Assembly: GCA_963969395.1 (NCBI GenBank)
Contig: OZ017805.1
Coordinates: forward strand, 1,178,001-1,242,000
Direction: 5' to 3'
From: Pseudoscleropodium purum
Taxonomy: Eukaryota; Streptophyta; Bryopsida; Hypnales; Brachytheciaceae
DNA length: 64,000 nt
Positions 1 to 11,117 of this stretch are shown in pieces. Under the pieces are notes generated by a model, which ran no database searches, had not been told where the DNA came from, and saw nothing but the letters and a program-made list of their open reading frames with translations. Position numbers and translations under genes: made by a program. Each line of letters opens with the position of its first letter. Position 1 is the stretch's first letter.

Positions 1-317
1 CACAATTGGCAGATCCTTAGAAGCATCATGGGATCAATATCTGGGTCTATAGGTTCATCTAGTGGAATTCTATCCATGTTGGGCAACCTTAGAGGTTTGC
101 ACGCCCTTTGAATGTCCATCCCTTCTAATGGGATGGATGAATTGTCACTATCTTTGATTGGTTTGGGGGTACTTTCTCAATCTTCAGTTGGTGTAGAAGG
201 ACTAAACCTCCTTTTAATGAATGAGTTAGGCGGCTCTAGTTGTGAGGACCCTCTTTTAGTTATAGGATTTCTTATAGCTCTTGTAGAATTGGAAGTGTTT
301 GTAGGTTTTGGGGGCAT
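1..317 (-). pseudogene. N-terminal part of unrecognised gene running off left edge
   Basis: On the minus strand an ATG at 317 opens a reading frame beginning MPPKPTNTSNSTRAIRNP. It stays readable to the window edge, with one in-frame TGA near 180 after the residues PSTPTED. The frame then continues into a Pro/Asp-rich stretch containing DEPIDPDIDPMML. The composition (Ser/Thr/Pro and basic residues at the start) looks like a disordered N-terminus, and the plus-strand ORF over the same bases looks like its shadow. I do not recognise the family. The rest of the gene lies outside the window. It could be the start of another transposon protein. Confidence 0.35.
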
Positions 318-879
318 CTATGTTCAAGGCCGCTCTAAGTTTACACAAATCCAATCCAAGCATGTAAATATATATAGAAATTCAATATAAAACTAACAAT
401 ATATAAAATACCTAAAATTAGGGCTCTATAGAGATCTAAAAGCTAGTGTTATAATGTGATCGTCAAAGATTAGTGTATTGATAATCTCTGCAACACTAGG
501 TCGGTACTCAAAGAAATAGAGTTGCTACTACTACTCAATGTATTTGTGGTCTAGTGTGTGTTGCTTCCATGCACTCTTGTTGGTGAAGAATGTAGTGTTT
601 TTGATGCGGACGTCACAACTTCTCTTCTTGCGGTTGGAATACCGGTAGAACAAAGGATGAAACTTCAGTTGGTGAAGATGGCACAAGTCTAGGGCGGTGA
701 AAATGGTGGCCTAATAGTCTGCCGTGTCTTGGCATGGCTTGCACGCCTGCTAATATTTGATGATGTACTAAAGTTGGACACTAGTGGAAAGGTAAGTTGG
801 TACATATTGGATTGATATGCCCTTGTAACAATCCAAAGTTAGATGGCTAACTCTATTGTGTGAGGATCAAAAGAAATGA

Positions 880-1300
880 AGTCGAATGTATGGATTATCA
901 CTAGATCGGAGCTTCTTGGCGTTCAAAGAATTGAATCAATAGAGTTCTCCATCGAAAGAGGCTCAAGAGCATTGTAGCAGTGTCGATATGTGGTACTTCT
1001 ACTAGCTCTTTGTCAATGGTCTGGGTCGGATACTTAGTGTTAAAGCACTTTTTGATGTAAATGTTTTCAAAGTTCTACATTGCCAAAACTGCCTCCTAAT
1101 GAAACAACATGCATTGGTTGAACTTGTGCCGAGGAATGCCAAAGGCACCTCTTGCAATGGCATGAGCAATGGCCGGAGTATGTTGGTTTGGAAAAATCAG
1201 ATACTCACGAGTAAGGTGGGACCAATACTCAAAGGATATTTTGATTGTTTTGGCCCAAATAACAAGTCCTTCAAGGGAAAGATCTTGCTCTTATTATCAT
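880..1300 (-). pseudogene. Degraded coding block, unrecognised
   Basis: Read on the minus strand, this stretch gives a protein-like run that includes EYWSHLTREYLIFPNQ and later FENIYIKKCFNTKYPTQ, broken by several in-frame stops. Residue composition and predicted strand/helix alternation are protein-like, unlike the plus-strand reading. I cannot assign a family. It may belong to the same element as the partial gene at the left edge (same strand), but the 560 bases between them show nothing readable. Confidence 0.3.
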
Positions 1301-1566
1301 TGTAGCCCACTTTGTTGTTTTGGTAGTGTTTAAAAGAACACCTCAACGAGTGGACCTCCACTCCAAGTAATAAAAAAGATCTAGTCTATTTGGAAACTCC
1401 AAATCGTCAGAATCTGATTCGAGATCCCACTAATGATCCTTCACAATCAAAGCTCAAAAATTAATAAGTTCAACATCCCTTTAGATTCTTGTCTTTTAGC
1501 AATTACACATCTATGTATATTTTGACCTATGTTGATGCCTCAAATAGGTGCTTTAAAAAAGTGAAC

Positions 1567-2925
1567 CATAAACCTTAGCTAACACTCCAAGAGTTTCATG
1601 ATGCCATAAAAATACGATTTACAATGATTTATGTCAAGAAGTCCCAATGTGCATTGAACAAGAAGAACATTGTAGCTATGTCCATCTATAACAAGATTAA
1701 GCTCATCACTACTTCCAATGAGGTGCATGGTTTGTACAAAGAGGTCATATCCACCAATTTGCAAGGATTGTTGATCGATCCCAAAACGTTGTTGCTTTTT
1801 AAAGATTTAAAGAATTGGAAGGTGGAGAAAGATGGTGTCCTCTCATGTGAGTTTTTTAAGTGGCTCAAAAATACCTCCAAGGACAATCTAAGGAGAGTGA
1901 CGTTACATCTTCTTAACAGAATGCCAAATCGGAAGCATCCTCATTCAAAGGTGATCATGAAGAAGGTTCCCAAAGTTCATGTGAGTTGTATGAGTTCAAA
2001 AGATTGGCTAGAGATAACTAATTGTAAGTAAGTCGTGAGGAAGTATCTCCACTTCAAGAATCGTAGCCTCAAATTCTTTGATAACAATAGCAACTATTGG
2101 AAGAGTACTTAGAAAGACTTTAAGAGAAAATAGAACATCACAAATGCCACCAAGAAACTCTTTATTTTGGCACCAACAAAGGACTTCTTCTCTATAGCAA
2201 AGAAGCCATCATCCAAGAAGAAGACCTGCCGGAAATTACCTGCCTATACCATGGAATTCTTTAAGGTTTTCTTGAAGAGCAAAGGATTGTACAAGAAGCC
2301 CAAAACAAGCATGTTTTTGAGGTCATATGACATAGAAGGGGACAAATTTTTTGACTAGGGAACATGCAACTAGGATGAATCCGTGAATGCCACATTGAAG
2401 CTTGTAATTATTGACTTCCAGAATATCCTGGGAGTCATTAACAGGGACATATCCCCGCCCAAGTCTTCCTATTATACTGACTTCTTTGACAACCTGAAGA
2501 AGTTGGGTGACCCAACGTTGACAGATCTAGAGGCATGGCTATGGATTACTAGGGACAAAGATGTTGATGACAATCATTGAGTCGAAATTCGGATACGAAT
2601 TTTTGGCAAAACTTACGCACTACAATATTTTAGCTATAAGCTTGCTTTTATGGAATGTTTGGGAAATGTGTCTTTTAATTCTAGTAAAACTAAAGCAATG
2701 GTGTATTTGATCTTCCTAATCAAAAAAGGGTCCCAATTAAAACCAAGGACAATTCCCAAAGACTTTGAAGTCACAAAGAGCGCAAAGTAGACAAAGCTGG
2801 TTATTTACAATGAGCTGGACTATAGGTTCTACTCCTCTGAACTCTGCATGGAGTTCTATCTCTAAGTTCTGGAGTTGTTTTACATTACGACGAAGAAAGT
2901 CCTGTTATCTTTGTAGGCAGGGAAA
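1567..2925 (+). pseudogene. Family X protein P1, copy 1 (degraded)
   Basis: A plus-strand coding block with several in-frame stops. The same protein is readable at 29,650-32,471 on the other strand. Shared landmarks in order are NKIKLI..SNEVH near the start, IDPKTLL, KDWLE, then SKKK, EF(F/L)KVFL(K/R)SKG, F(L)RxYD(I/M)E and (I/M)xFQNILG, and finally NELD/ELE-(Y/F) near the end. Compared with copy 2 the N-terminal ~1 kb is missing; the homology starts abruptly near 1,567. No catalytic motif or known domain is visible. Copy 2 shows the same order of downstream genes, so this is the first visible gene of a multi-gene mobile unit. Function unknown. Confidence 0.6.
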
Positions 2926-2954
2926 TAGTTTGCACTACTTGGGTAAGATTCTAG

Positions 2955-3090
2955 GACTTAGTTTAAGTCAACTTAGTTTAAATTTTAGTATAATCCTTAT
3001 AGATGGTTCTATTCAATTTGAATAAACACAACTTGCATGTCATCAATACGTGAGTGGGTGGTTTTATCCAAGTTGACTCAACTTGAATGT
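2955..3090. repeat. Gap with palindromic TCAAGT/ACTTGA motifs, family X
   Basis: Between P1 and P2 lie two copies of an imperfect palindrome built from CAAGT(C/T)(A/G)A and its complement: around 2,963 (TAAGTCAACTTAG) and 3,070 (CCAAGTTGACTCAACTTGAA). The same motif sits in the P1-P2 gap of copy 2 (29,460-29,600) and in the array at 32,500-33,450. The gap is probably an intron or intergenic spacer of family X. Confidence 0.45.
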
Positions 3091-3143
3091 AAAAGTGGCT
3101 AGAATATATGAAATCAAATAACTAACATGTTAGAGCATTCTAT

Positions 3144-4110
3144 GTGTACATGATGGGTCTGAACCACTTTGCCATTGCTGATGAAAAACACCACAACAAA
3201 TTCCATAACTTAGTAGTGATGTCAGAAAATATGGACAAGGAAGACTGCCTTGAGTCCAACTACTTTGTGAATAAACAACTTTTCCTGAAGAGGAGAAAGA
3301 AGGAGGTGTCCACTCCCAAGCGAGAGGCCTTGACATCAAGGAAGGGGAAGAAGAAGGCTATTACCTCACCAGAGGATCATGAGGAGGAGGAGGACCAAGA
3401 GGAAGAGGAAGATAAACATGACTTATCTTCTCAAGGTGTTGAGGGTATTGAGGTATGGCAGGATACTACTCATGACACTTTGGCAAATATGGTTGAAACC
3501 CTCATTGACCTTAGAGACCCTATTGAAGGTAGTGCGGTCAGGGAATTGTTGACTTTGACGGGAGAGGGATCTAGTCTCATTCCATGCTCTGATAGGAGGA
3601 TCACGGAGAAGAAAGGAACCTCCCTCATTTGAGGATGCAAAGATGGATCAACTTCTCAAGTTGCTTCTTGACAAAAGAGTAAAGGAGTCTTCTGAGAATA
3701 AAATAGATGGGTGGATGAACGAAAAATTCCCTATCATGATGGAGAGAGTTGCAAAAGATGTATAGGCATAGATGAAACCTCAACCAATTCAAGCAATCTC
3801 TCCATCGCCTTCCCAATTTCAACTACAACTCCTTTCAGCACTAGTACATGGTTTTGTAGATAGTGCAAGGTAGATGCTAGATGAATCTTGCGATTCCTAA
3901 ATGACAACCATGATGTTGGAGCAACAAGTGGTTGTATTTGTTCTTGAGATGGAAGATAGTTAAGCTCAATTTGTTTATGTCGAGATTGCGGTGATACTCG
4001 ATGAGCTAGTAGGGTCTCTAATTGAGGGCAATCTAGGTTGTTTTGACTAAACTTCAATACTTCTAGTTCAACTCGACTCAAGTTGAATCTACTTCTATGA
4101 TTTGTGTCCA
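3144..4110 (+). pseudogene. Family X protein P2, copy 1 (frameshifted)
   Basis: Starts MYMMGLNHFAIADEKHH, which matches MYMTSMHYFAIVNSSN in copy 2 (29,435 minus). It continues through a Lys/Arg-rich patch and then a strongly acidic run (EEEEDQEEEEDKHD, about residues 75-95). The first frame closes at 3,632. The protein continues in another frame with ..LLDKRVKES..KIDGWMNEKFPIMMERVAKDV, which aligns with LKDRKHIKK..MKDWMNDVVPSMMYGIAKNV in copy 2. So there is at least one frameshift plus two stops near 3,765. The charged, low-complexity composition suggests a nuclear or nucleic-acid-associated protein. No known domain is visible. Confidence 0.55.
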
Positions 4111-4689
4111 TTTTTTCTCTTCACACTTGTAGATAGTTGTAGTTTTGCGGAATGCATATTTGGGACCTATATATTATGTAAATGTGTTTCTCTTTGTGAG
4201 ATATAGAAATAAAAAATTATTCTTACAAATAATGACATTAAAGTCAAGTAAAAATGGATAATTCATGGAAGGGGGTAGAGGCTGAGTTATTACAAGTCCT
4301 TGTGATTGGTAATCTTCCAAGTTGTGCTTAGTGATTCAGCCTTTCTTTCAACTTGATTAGAGTTGAAACTCCTTCTATTGTTCTTCTTCTTGTTGTAAAA
4401 ATGTTAGGCAGTACTGTAGCTATTAGTTCTAGAGTAAAATTAAAAAGATCATATTGTAAAATAATTCTTCTCCTTAGAACTCTATAATATATATGTTTCT
4501 CTTACACAAAAACTTTTTGTTTAATTGTAACATTCACAGGCTTTAAAAATATTTGGACGGATTAATTGCCTTCAGACAATGATTTCTTATTAGGCAGAGG
4601 AAATGTGTCCACCATCTCCTACATTGCAATACTTGAGCATTTTTTTGGTCATGTAGATTGAATAGAAATTGGCTCAGACAACATTCTTA

Positions 4690-4775
4690 ACAAAGTGCTT
4701 TTTTAAATGCATAGTTTTGAGTTGGAGACTCTACCTGATATATTAGTATCTTCTCTAGTCAATGAGAAGGCAAGT
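4690..4775 (+). pseudogene. Small family X exon, copy 1, with conserved splice donor
   Basis: A short coding-like block (HSFELETLPDILVSSLVNEK then ASV) ends at a GTGAGT donor. Its counterpart at 28,027-28,302 minus ends ..PNNASVIL before GTAAGT. Sequence similarity is weak but position, ending and donor agree, so I read it as an exon lying between P2 and P3. It could be the last exon of P2 or the first exon of P3. Confidence 0.35.
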
Positions 4776-5049
4776 GTGGTGAGTTTAAGTATTTTCTTCA
4801 ATATTTCTTACTCTTATGTGCTTGATAATTGCAATGTGCTTGTAATTGCAGGACATTTTCTTTTTCTAAGGATGTATTATTACAATTGTGATCCATTTGT
4901 TTTTTTGCTCATTCTAATTTCTAGAATTCAAAATGTATTGGATACTACAGTGGTTTAACTATCAGCACATTTTACTATAATTTGTGAACATGATAGTTGC
5001 GAGGCTTGCGCTTTGAGTGGAGAGGAAGAGGGCCTAGTCCTCCCTTTAT

Positions 5050-5878
5050 TTACATTTGGGGCAAACTAGAAATGGCTCAATATTGTCCTAGATTTGAATG
5101 GGGTACTTTGTGTCCTTAAGGATAAGAGGTTCCATATAAGGGACATGAGATATGTCGAATTTGATGAAGTTCCCCTGGGCTTAGAAGCGTTCTTGGTGAA
5201 TTTTAGTTTTTTCTTAGTTTGACTCGATTGTTGACATGTACTATGGGAGTAATCAAAGATTGCAACCCTCTTTGCCTAGAGTTCTATGAAGAAGGTTAAA
5301 GTCTTGGAAGTATACAAGAACTTTTTCAAAGGCATAGATCCTCCTTTGTTTGTTTTCGGACAAAAGCAATGTGACATATTGAAATGCAAATACAGAAGTG
5401 GGAGAATAGGAAACTACAAGGTGAAAAGAACAAACAAAGATTTGTTCCTAAAACCTTTGGAAAAATTGTTTCAAATGACAAATTCCATGTTCTCTATTGA
5501 AAATACATTAATAGTTGACGACACTCTCGTGAAGTACATAACAAACCATCTCCAAAATGTGATTCTTTTAGACTCATGGTCACATGAGGGTATTCAAGGT
5601 GATGGTTTGTCGGATAGGATTCTGATTGATTACTTTCTACCTTACATTCAACGCTTGCATTTGGCGAGGCTTCAAGAGTTGTATCCCTTTCTAAAAGACA
5701 ATATTTTTGGACGTTTGCGCCTATTTTACAAAGAGGATGTAACTAAATACAAGGAGTTGGTCAAAGTAGTGAAGTCCTCAAATAGGATTTTCCTTGAGCG
5801 AAATGTGAGGGATCTAGCCGATGCATCAAATTTGGAGGATTCTAGTAGACGACGACATAGAGAGATCAATATATAAGA
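5050..5878 (+). pseudogene. Family X protein P3: FCP1/SCP-like HAD phosphatase domain, copy 1
   Basis: Two blocks in different frames rebuild most of an FCP1-homology (NIF) domain. The first, from about 5,065, contains NIVLDLNGVLCVLKD, the HAD motif I (DxxG, with Asn where the classical DLDETL has the second Asp). It stops at 5,220. The second, from 5,286, contains RTNKDLFLKPLEKL and then ENTLIVDDTLVK, the DD motif of the family, followed by NVILLDSWSHEG and DYFLPYIQRL, matching the usual D..L..(L/F)LP(F/Y)(L/I)..L ending. Family members dephosphorylate Ser, often on RNA polymerase II C-terminal repeats. The N for D in motif I and the breaks make activity doubtful. Plant genomes hold many DLNGxL-type relatives, so capture of a host gene is likely (inference). 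Confidence 0.7.
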
Positions 5879-6270
5879 TCTTTATATCTAGTACTATTAG
5901 GAGTAGGAGTCACAATGACAGGGACTAGTACTAGGTATTGTCTTGTGGCCTTGGTTGTCTTTGTGATTTGTGGTCACTTTGTGAGCATGATTTTTGTATC
6001 TTAATTGGGAATCCTAAAATGTATTTGTCTAAACCTTTCTATTTGTAAGCCATTCTATTTTTTAGCAACTTAGTAAATGTTGTTTTGACAACGGTTTAGT
6101 AGTTTGTCCTAGGCTTTTTTGTATGCTCTTTCAATCCATGAATTGAACTTTGACAACAAGTGTGTTGCTTTTGTTGATTCTTTCTCTGACTAAGGACAAT
6201 TTGCAATATTGCAAAGTCGATTGAGGCACATCATGTACTTTGTAGCCACTACGTAGTCAACAATGGATTT
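5879..6270. other. No feature seen
   Basis: AT-rich spacer between P3 and P4 of family X. I see no long readable frame and no repeat structure. Confidence 0.4.
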
Positions 6271-6276
6271 CTCCAT

Positions 6277-6755
6277 GACATCCATCAATGATGACGTCAT
6301 CAACAATTCGCTATATAGAAGAAAGCGTCGTCATGCTATGAGCTTGCCTTTTCCATTGAGGTGTTGTATACAGCCTCAAGATCCCTATTCCACAAATGCT
6401 GATATCTAGAAAAAACTCTACAATGAAGAAATTAGCATTTTGTTGGTTCAACAGATATGAGACTCCTTAATCTAACCTTTTTTTGACTTCAATAGTTCAA
6501 TCTTTTGAAGTACAAATCTCTGATTTCATTTATTTCAATTTGTAGGGCAATGGCGTTGTAGCTAAGTCTATAGCCATGGGCGCAAATGATTTTGATCCTA
6601 AACCACCTATTTATTGCAATTTTGAAGAGCAACCTACAACATCCAAGGTCTTTTTGCATCCTAAGCCTCTATATAGTTTATTGAGCTTGACAAGTCGCCA
6701 ATGCAAGACACATGATGGGGATGTGCAACTTCAATGTAGTCAATGTCCATAGGAT
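6277..6755 (+). pseudogene. Family X P4 fragments, copy 1, with likely intron
   Basis: A block from ATG 6,285 reads MDFSMTSINDDVINNSLY.. and ends with KKLYNEEISILLVQQI. Copy 2 has MDFSILPVNDGVVDSP.. and KKLYSKGIDVVVGPKIW at 26,430-26,640 minus. After an AT-rich interval ending TTTGTAG, a second block opens (GNGVVAKSIAMGANDFDPK..) and stays open to a stop near 6,755. I read this as exon, intron, exon. Single in-frame stops occur in the first block. Function unknown. Confidence 0.4.
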
Positions 6756-7159
6756 GCTTAAAAGAGAAGTTTACTGAAGAAGCAAAGGTGTGAGAGTATA
6801 TGCCAAATGTCTTGCAATAGTAGTAGATATTGTTGAGGACCAGAGTTAGGGTTGAAGAATAGGTCTCACTTGTATTGGAAGATTTAGGATCATTGAGTAG
6901 TTTTCTTTTTAGTTTGTTTAAGTGTGAAGTATAGAATACAATTGAAAATACACATAAATGTTTTGAATTTGTATAGGACTTTGAATAGTGCCATAGTTGA
7001 CTATTGTAAAACCTAAAATCCTTATGGACATTGCCAATGATAACAGATGTGTTAGCAAAGTGCGGCTTGTATAAAGAATGTATTGTAAGCATTCCCACCA
7101 TTGTAAATAGGACATTAGAATGAAGAAACTATAGTCTCCACTAAGTGAATGTGATAATA

Positions 7160-7700
7160 AGGTTTTTGAACCACCAAGTTCAATAGTGGAGAGAATTTGG
7201 GGAAAATAAGTATAAATTTGTAGATTCAACTTTCACCTCTTCCTTAAGAAGTACACTCATACATTGCTCTTTGCACATTGTGGTGTGTGAGTACTTCTCA
7301 AGGAAGAAGTAAAAGTTGAATCTACAAATTTGTACTTATTTTCTCCAAATTCTGTCTTTATTGTTAGCCCTAGTGTTTCAAAGATTTTATTACCACCAAA
7401 GTGCCAACAAGGTCTTGGAACCACCTGAGTCAATAGTGGAGATACAATACAAAAGGAACAACAATGCAAGTCTTCTATAATCAAACTATTTTCTACTTCT
7501 TGGATAATACACTCATAGATTGCTCTTTGCACATTGTAATGTGTGTGAGTATTATCCAAGGAGGAGGGAGAATTAAGTTATATAGAGTTTGCACTCTTGT
7601 TCTTTTCGTGTTGTAGTCCCCTTTGTTGACTTAGGTGGTTCCAAGACCTACTATCACTAAAGCTTCATTCTTTGGATGTTGTAGCTACTTCCTTCAATGC
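7160..7700. repeat. Fold-back (MITE-like) repeat cluster
   Basis: Two fold-back units lie next to each other. Arms at about 7,190-7,257 and 7,282-7,350 are near-perfect inverted copies around a loop containing CATTGCTCTTTGCACATTG. The second hairpin (about 7,497-7,560) has the same loop sequence. Each is bounded by a shared motif of the form AAGGTCTTGGAACCACCTGA, seen at 7,162, 7,412 and, inverted, 7,620. The same family recurs at 10,880-11,115 and 25,255-25,310. The ORFs across it are by-products of the repeat. Confidence 0.6.
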
Positions 7701-8940
7701 AATCTACTTGTAGTAGTGGTGATGCCTCTAATACAATCTTTGAGCATTATGTACTATATTACCAATAGGATTTAGTGTATACATCTAATACATGTATATT
7801 TGATGGATTTTGAAAATTTTCTATTAAGATTTTTGGACTCATTGCTTAAAATTCTTGTATTTTGCATTTAATTATGTAGCTTCTTTGTTATTGCAACGCT
7901 TTTAGGTAATTATTAATAGAGAATTATTTAAAATCCATGCTTTAGAGTAGTTCCCAAAATTCCCATGTCCCTAGAAAACTCCCAAAATAATTAATATAAT
8001 GTTAGATCGAAGGTGAAGAGATGTTAGAGAAGGAGTTCTTTTGATGACTAGTGCAGTGGTCCATATGTTATGGAAGTGTAGGTTTATTGTATTGTTATTG
8101 TATGTTCAATTGTACGAAATCAATAAAGACTTTTGGTTATCATAATGACAATTGCATGAGTATTGCTTATTTATTGGTCATGCATTATTATATATTAAGT
8201 GCAATCACTACAACCGAAAGGCTTGTTTTAAATGAGTTTTTTTGTCCATGCCTAAATATAAGATTATAAATAATGACCTTTAAGAAAAAATTTAGCAAAA
8301 TTTTATTAGAAATACTAATTGAAAACTACCTTTGAATAATCGTTTTTATATAGTGAATGGTCAACTACAAAGAAATACTATATGCTTTATATCAAACAAT
8401 TTCTAATTGACAATGTCAGAAACTTGCAACTAACTTATTAGAAAACTATCCATTTCTATTCAGAAAGTTGGAAGATCTTTTACGCACTTACAAAATAGGC
8501 TAGCACCTCCAACTCTGGCCCAGAGCATCTACGTCCCGGTCAATAGAGGTCCCCACTAGATAGTATCCACACCATACATGCTGCGTTCGTGCCTAACTAT
8601 GTCCGCACCTAGACTACTTCCATCTGCACCTACACAAAGATGTCTATGCCCAAAATCTAAATGTCCACACTCATTTGAGTCCGCGCCTATATAATGACGT
8701 CCTTGTATTGTAAGTAAATGACCTATCTATACTATATCTATGAATGCAACCCTATAATACAAATTAGCTTAAGTTGAACTATAACAAATGATATCAAGTG
8801 ATGACTAGCAGGGTTGTCTTGTCGAATAGGGTTTTGGATTTTGGCATCTAATAGATGACTAATGTTGCATGTCATATATGACAAATGTTGAACATGGATG
8901 ACATTTGTGTCTAATAAAGCTATATTCAGTAGTTGAGGCA
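7701..8940. other. No gene seen; AT-rich spacer
   Basis: The frames at 8,051-8,269 (plus) and 8,738-8,941 (minus) have no supporting homologue in the window and AT-rich, hydrophobic-biased translations. I do not count them as genes. Confidence 0.4.
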
Positions 8941-8989
8941 ATTTGAAATTTCACTTTAATTATAAACCTTTACTTAGAATATAATAAGT

Positions 8990-9990
8990 ATTTATCAAAA
9001 TGAATCATTTTAATAATATGGAACACTAATATGTTGAAATTACATTGCTAAGAAAATAATAGGCAAATTAACAAAACATCAACAGTTTTTTGTTAATTTG
9101 GATACTATAACATCTACTTTTACAAGTTTTTGTTAACTATACCCAAATTAACAAAATAGTCTCATTTTTGTTGATTTGGATAGTGCAATTACCACATAAA
9201 AAAAAATTTGTTAATTTTTTTGAAATCTTTTAGAATCTTTTGAAAAATTTAGAATCTTTCAAAGTCTTTGAAAATCTTGGAGAATCTTCAATATACAATG
9301 TAGATTTAAGAATTAAAAAAATCCAAAATTTGATATATATTAAAGTCAACAGACTTTGAGGACAATTTTCACCTTGTAAATAATTTTGAAGTATTAGAAG
9401 ATGCAAAATTGAGCTATCTTTTACTTCCAATAAACTATTTGAGATTTCAATCTTCCAATCAAAAGTTATGGACAAAAATTAGAGAGGGGTGGAAATAGTC
9501 ATTTTCTTTCTCATTCTAGAACACCTTCTCTAATTTTTGTTCATAAATTTTAATTGAAAGATTGAAATCTCATACAAATTGCTAAAGGTGAAAGATAGCT
9601 CAATTCTTACAATTTTTTTAGTTTAAAATTTTCTTAAAAAAGTTTGTTTATAAGGTAAAAATTGCCCCAAAGTCTTTTGACTTGAAGTGATAGTAGGAAA
9701 AAAATAAAAAAAGTAAAAAAATAAGTTTTTGCACCGTTTATAATTATGTGAAATTATAAGTAGTGCAATGGTTTGAACCTTAAACCTTGAACCTTGACCT
9801 TGAACCTTGAACCTCATCCTTAAGGTCTAAGGTTCAAACCTTGATGGTGTAATTAGCCACATAGATTGTTCATATGGCATGTTGGGCCATCCACATGGAC
9901 ATTTTAAAGTGTCCATGTGGTAGTTTGAGAGTGGTTACTTATATGTGAAAAAGAACACCCAAATCAACACTTTTGTGTTGAATTTTGTTA
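8990..9990. repeat. Large inverted repeat with CAACAAAAA-type ends
   Basis: Arms at roughly 9,345-9,485 and 9,522-9,682 are inverted copies of each other, sharing ATTTGAGATTTCAATCTTCC and TAATTTTTGT-type blocks on opposite strands. They are flanked by the TTTTTGTTGATTTGGATAGT sequence family also seen at 11,150, 24,980 and 48,890. It behaves like a decayed non-autonomous fold-back element. A SINE-like unit lies just inside its right part. Confidence 0.5.
9753..9905 (+). repeat. tRNA-derived SINE-like unit with expanded CCTTGAA tandem
   Basis: TAGTGCAATGG at 9,761-9,771 fits the RNA polymerase III A box (TRGYNNANNNG), and GGTTCAAACC at 9,831-9,840 fits a B box. Between them lies a tandem of about five CCTTGAA units (9,780-9,815), which stretches the A-to-B spacing to 70 bases. 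Flanking AAGGTCTAAGG..CCTTGATGGTG matches the related unit at 24,805. The body after the B box resembles that unit only weakly. Confidence 0.45.
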
Positions 9991-10875
9991 ATTTGATCAT
10001 TGTATTTTTTTTATTAATGTTATAACTATTGAGTTTTTTTGCAAAAGTTAACTTTAGAGTTGACTTTACTAGGCGGATAGGAGGTCCATAAGACGTCCTA
10101 GACATCCTAAACATCATATGATTCATTTGTTAAGGAAGACAACCTTGAATTGGGCATAACTTGTTGGTGGATCTTCGGCGTAATCAATGCCACTTCCAAA
10201 TACTACCTCTGACCTATAAAATCTTCTATGGTAGAAGGAAAAAGAAGATTAGATTCTAGACGTCTTAGAGGAAGAGGCGGAGGTCCAACGACATCTCCTT
10301 GTAGAACCAATTTATGCTATTATTCGATCTAGAGGGATTATTTTCGATCATCAACTATTGTGAAGTGGATGTAGGCTGAAGCATATTGATTGGTGTGACA
10401 TGATTCTTGATCAAGTAGTTTTGCCAATTTTCTCAATTTATTTTGTTCCCCTCTATGTTCAACTTCTTCTCCTCCAAGAAGTCCTATGCCACATTAGCAA
10501 AGTTCTAGCTTGAGGCTTTCTAGAACTTCCTATTCTCTACCCAATCTACTATTTGCCAAGCCTTGAGTTTTTCTTGATCTTTTACAACAAGGGCTACAGA
10601 CTCTACAACAGTCACCAAAAACATCATATTCAATATTTTGGGAGTTTTCTAAGGAAATGGGAGTTTGGGATACTCCTCTAAAGCATGAATTTGAAAGAAT
10701 TCTCTATCAATAATTACCTAAAGGCTATGCAATAACAAAGACGATACATATTTAAATGCAAAATACAAGAATTGTAAGCAATAGATCCAAAAAATTTAAC
10801 ACTTTATATCAAATTTTCATGAAATATACACATATCGGATATATACATAGAATACTATAGGTAGTAGAGTAATAG
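9991..10875. other. No gene seen
   Basis: AT-rich spacer. Part of it (10,160-10,620) has somewhat more balanced composition, and the minus strand gives short protein-like runs, but nothing I can support as a gene. Confidence 0.35.
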
Positions 10876-10879
10876 TTTG

Positions 10880-11115
10880 ATTATACAATTTTTTCACTAC
10901 TGTTCCTTTTTAGTTTTATCTCTGCTATTGACTCAAGTGGTTCCAAGACCTTGTTGGCACCTTTGTAATAATAAGGTCTTCAAACCACTTGAATTAGCAA
11001 AAGAGAGAAAATCAAGGGAACATGAGTACAACCTTTGTAGAACCCAACTTGTCCTCTTCCTTAAGAAGTACTTTCACACACCACAATATACAAAGAAATA
11101 TGTATAAGTGTATTT
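10880..11115. repeat. Second copy of the AAGGTCTTGGAACCAC fold-back family
   Basis: Contains the shared motif on the minus strand (CTGCTATTGACTCAAGTGGT, about 10,922) and on the plus strand (AAGGTCTTCAAACCACTTGA, about 10,974). It ends with an inverted version of the hairpin loop found at 7,260 (CACACACCACAATATACAAAG). Same family as the 7.2-kb cluster. Confidence 0.5.
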
Positions 11116-11117
11116 GT

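Noticed and set aside
8051..8269. Short AT-rich ORFs (8,051-8,269; 17,715-18,383; 33,497-33,760; 50,712-50,936; 52,223-52,474; 61,927-62,121; 63,730-63,957)
   Set aside because: No homologue in the window and no recognisable motif; frames of this size are expected by chance.
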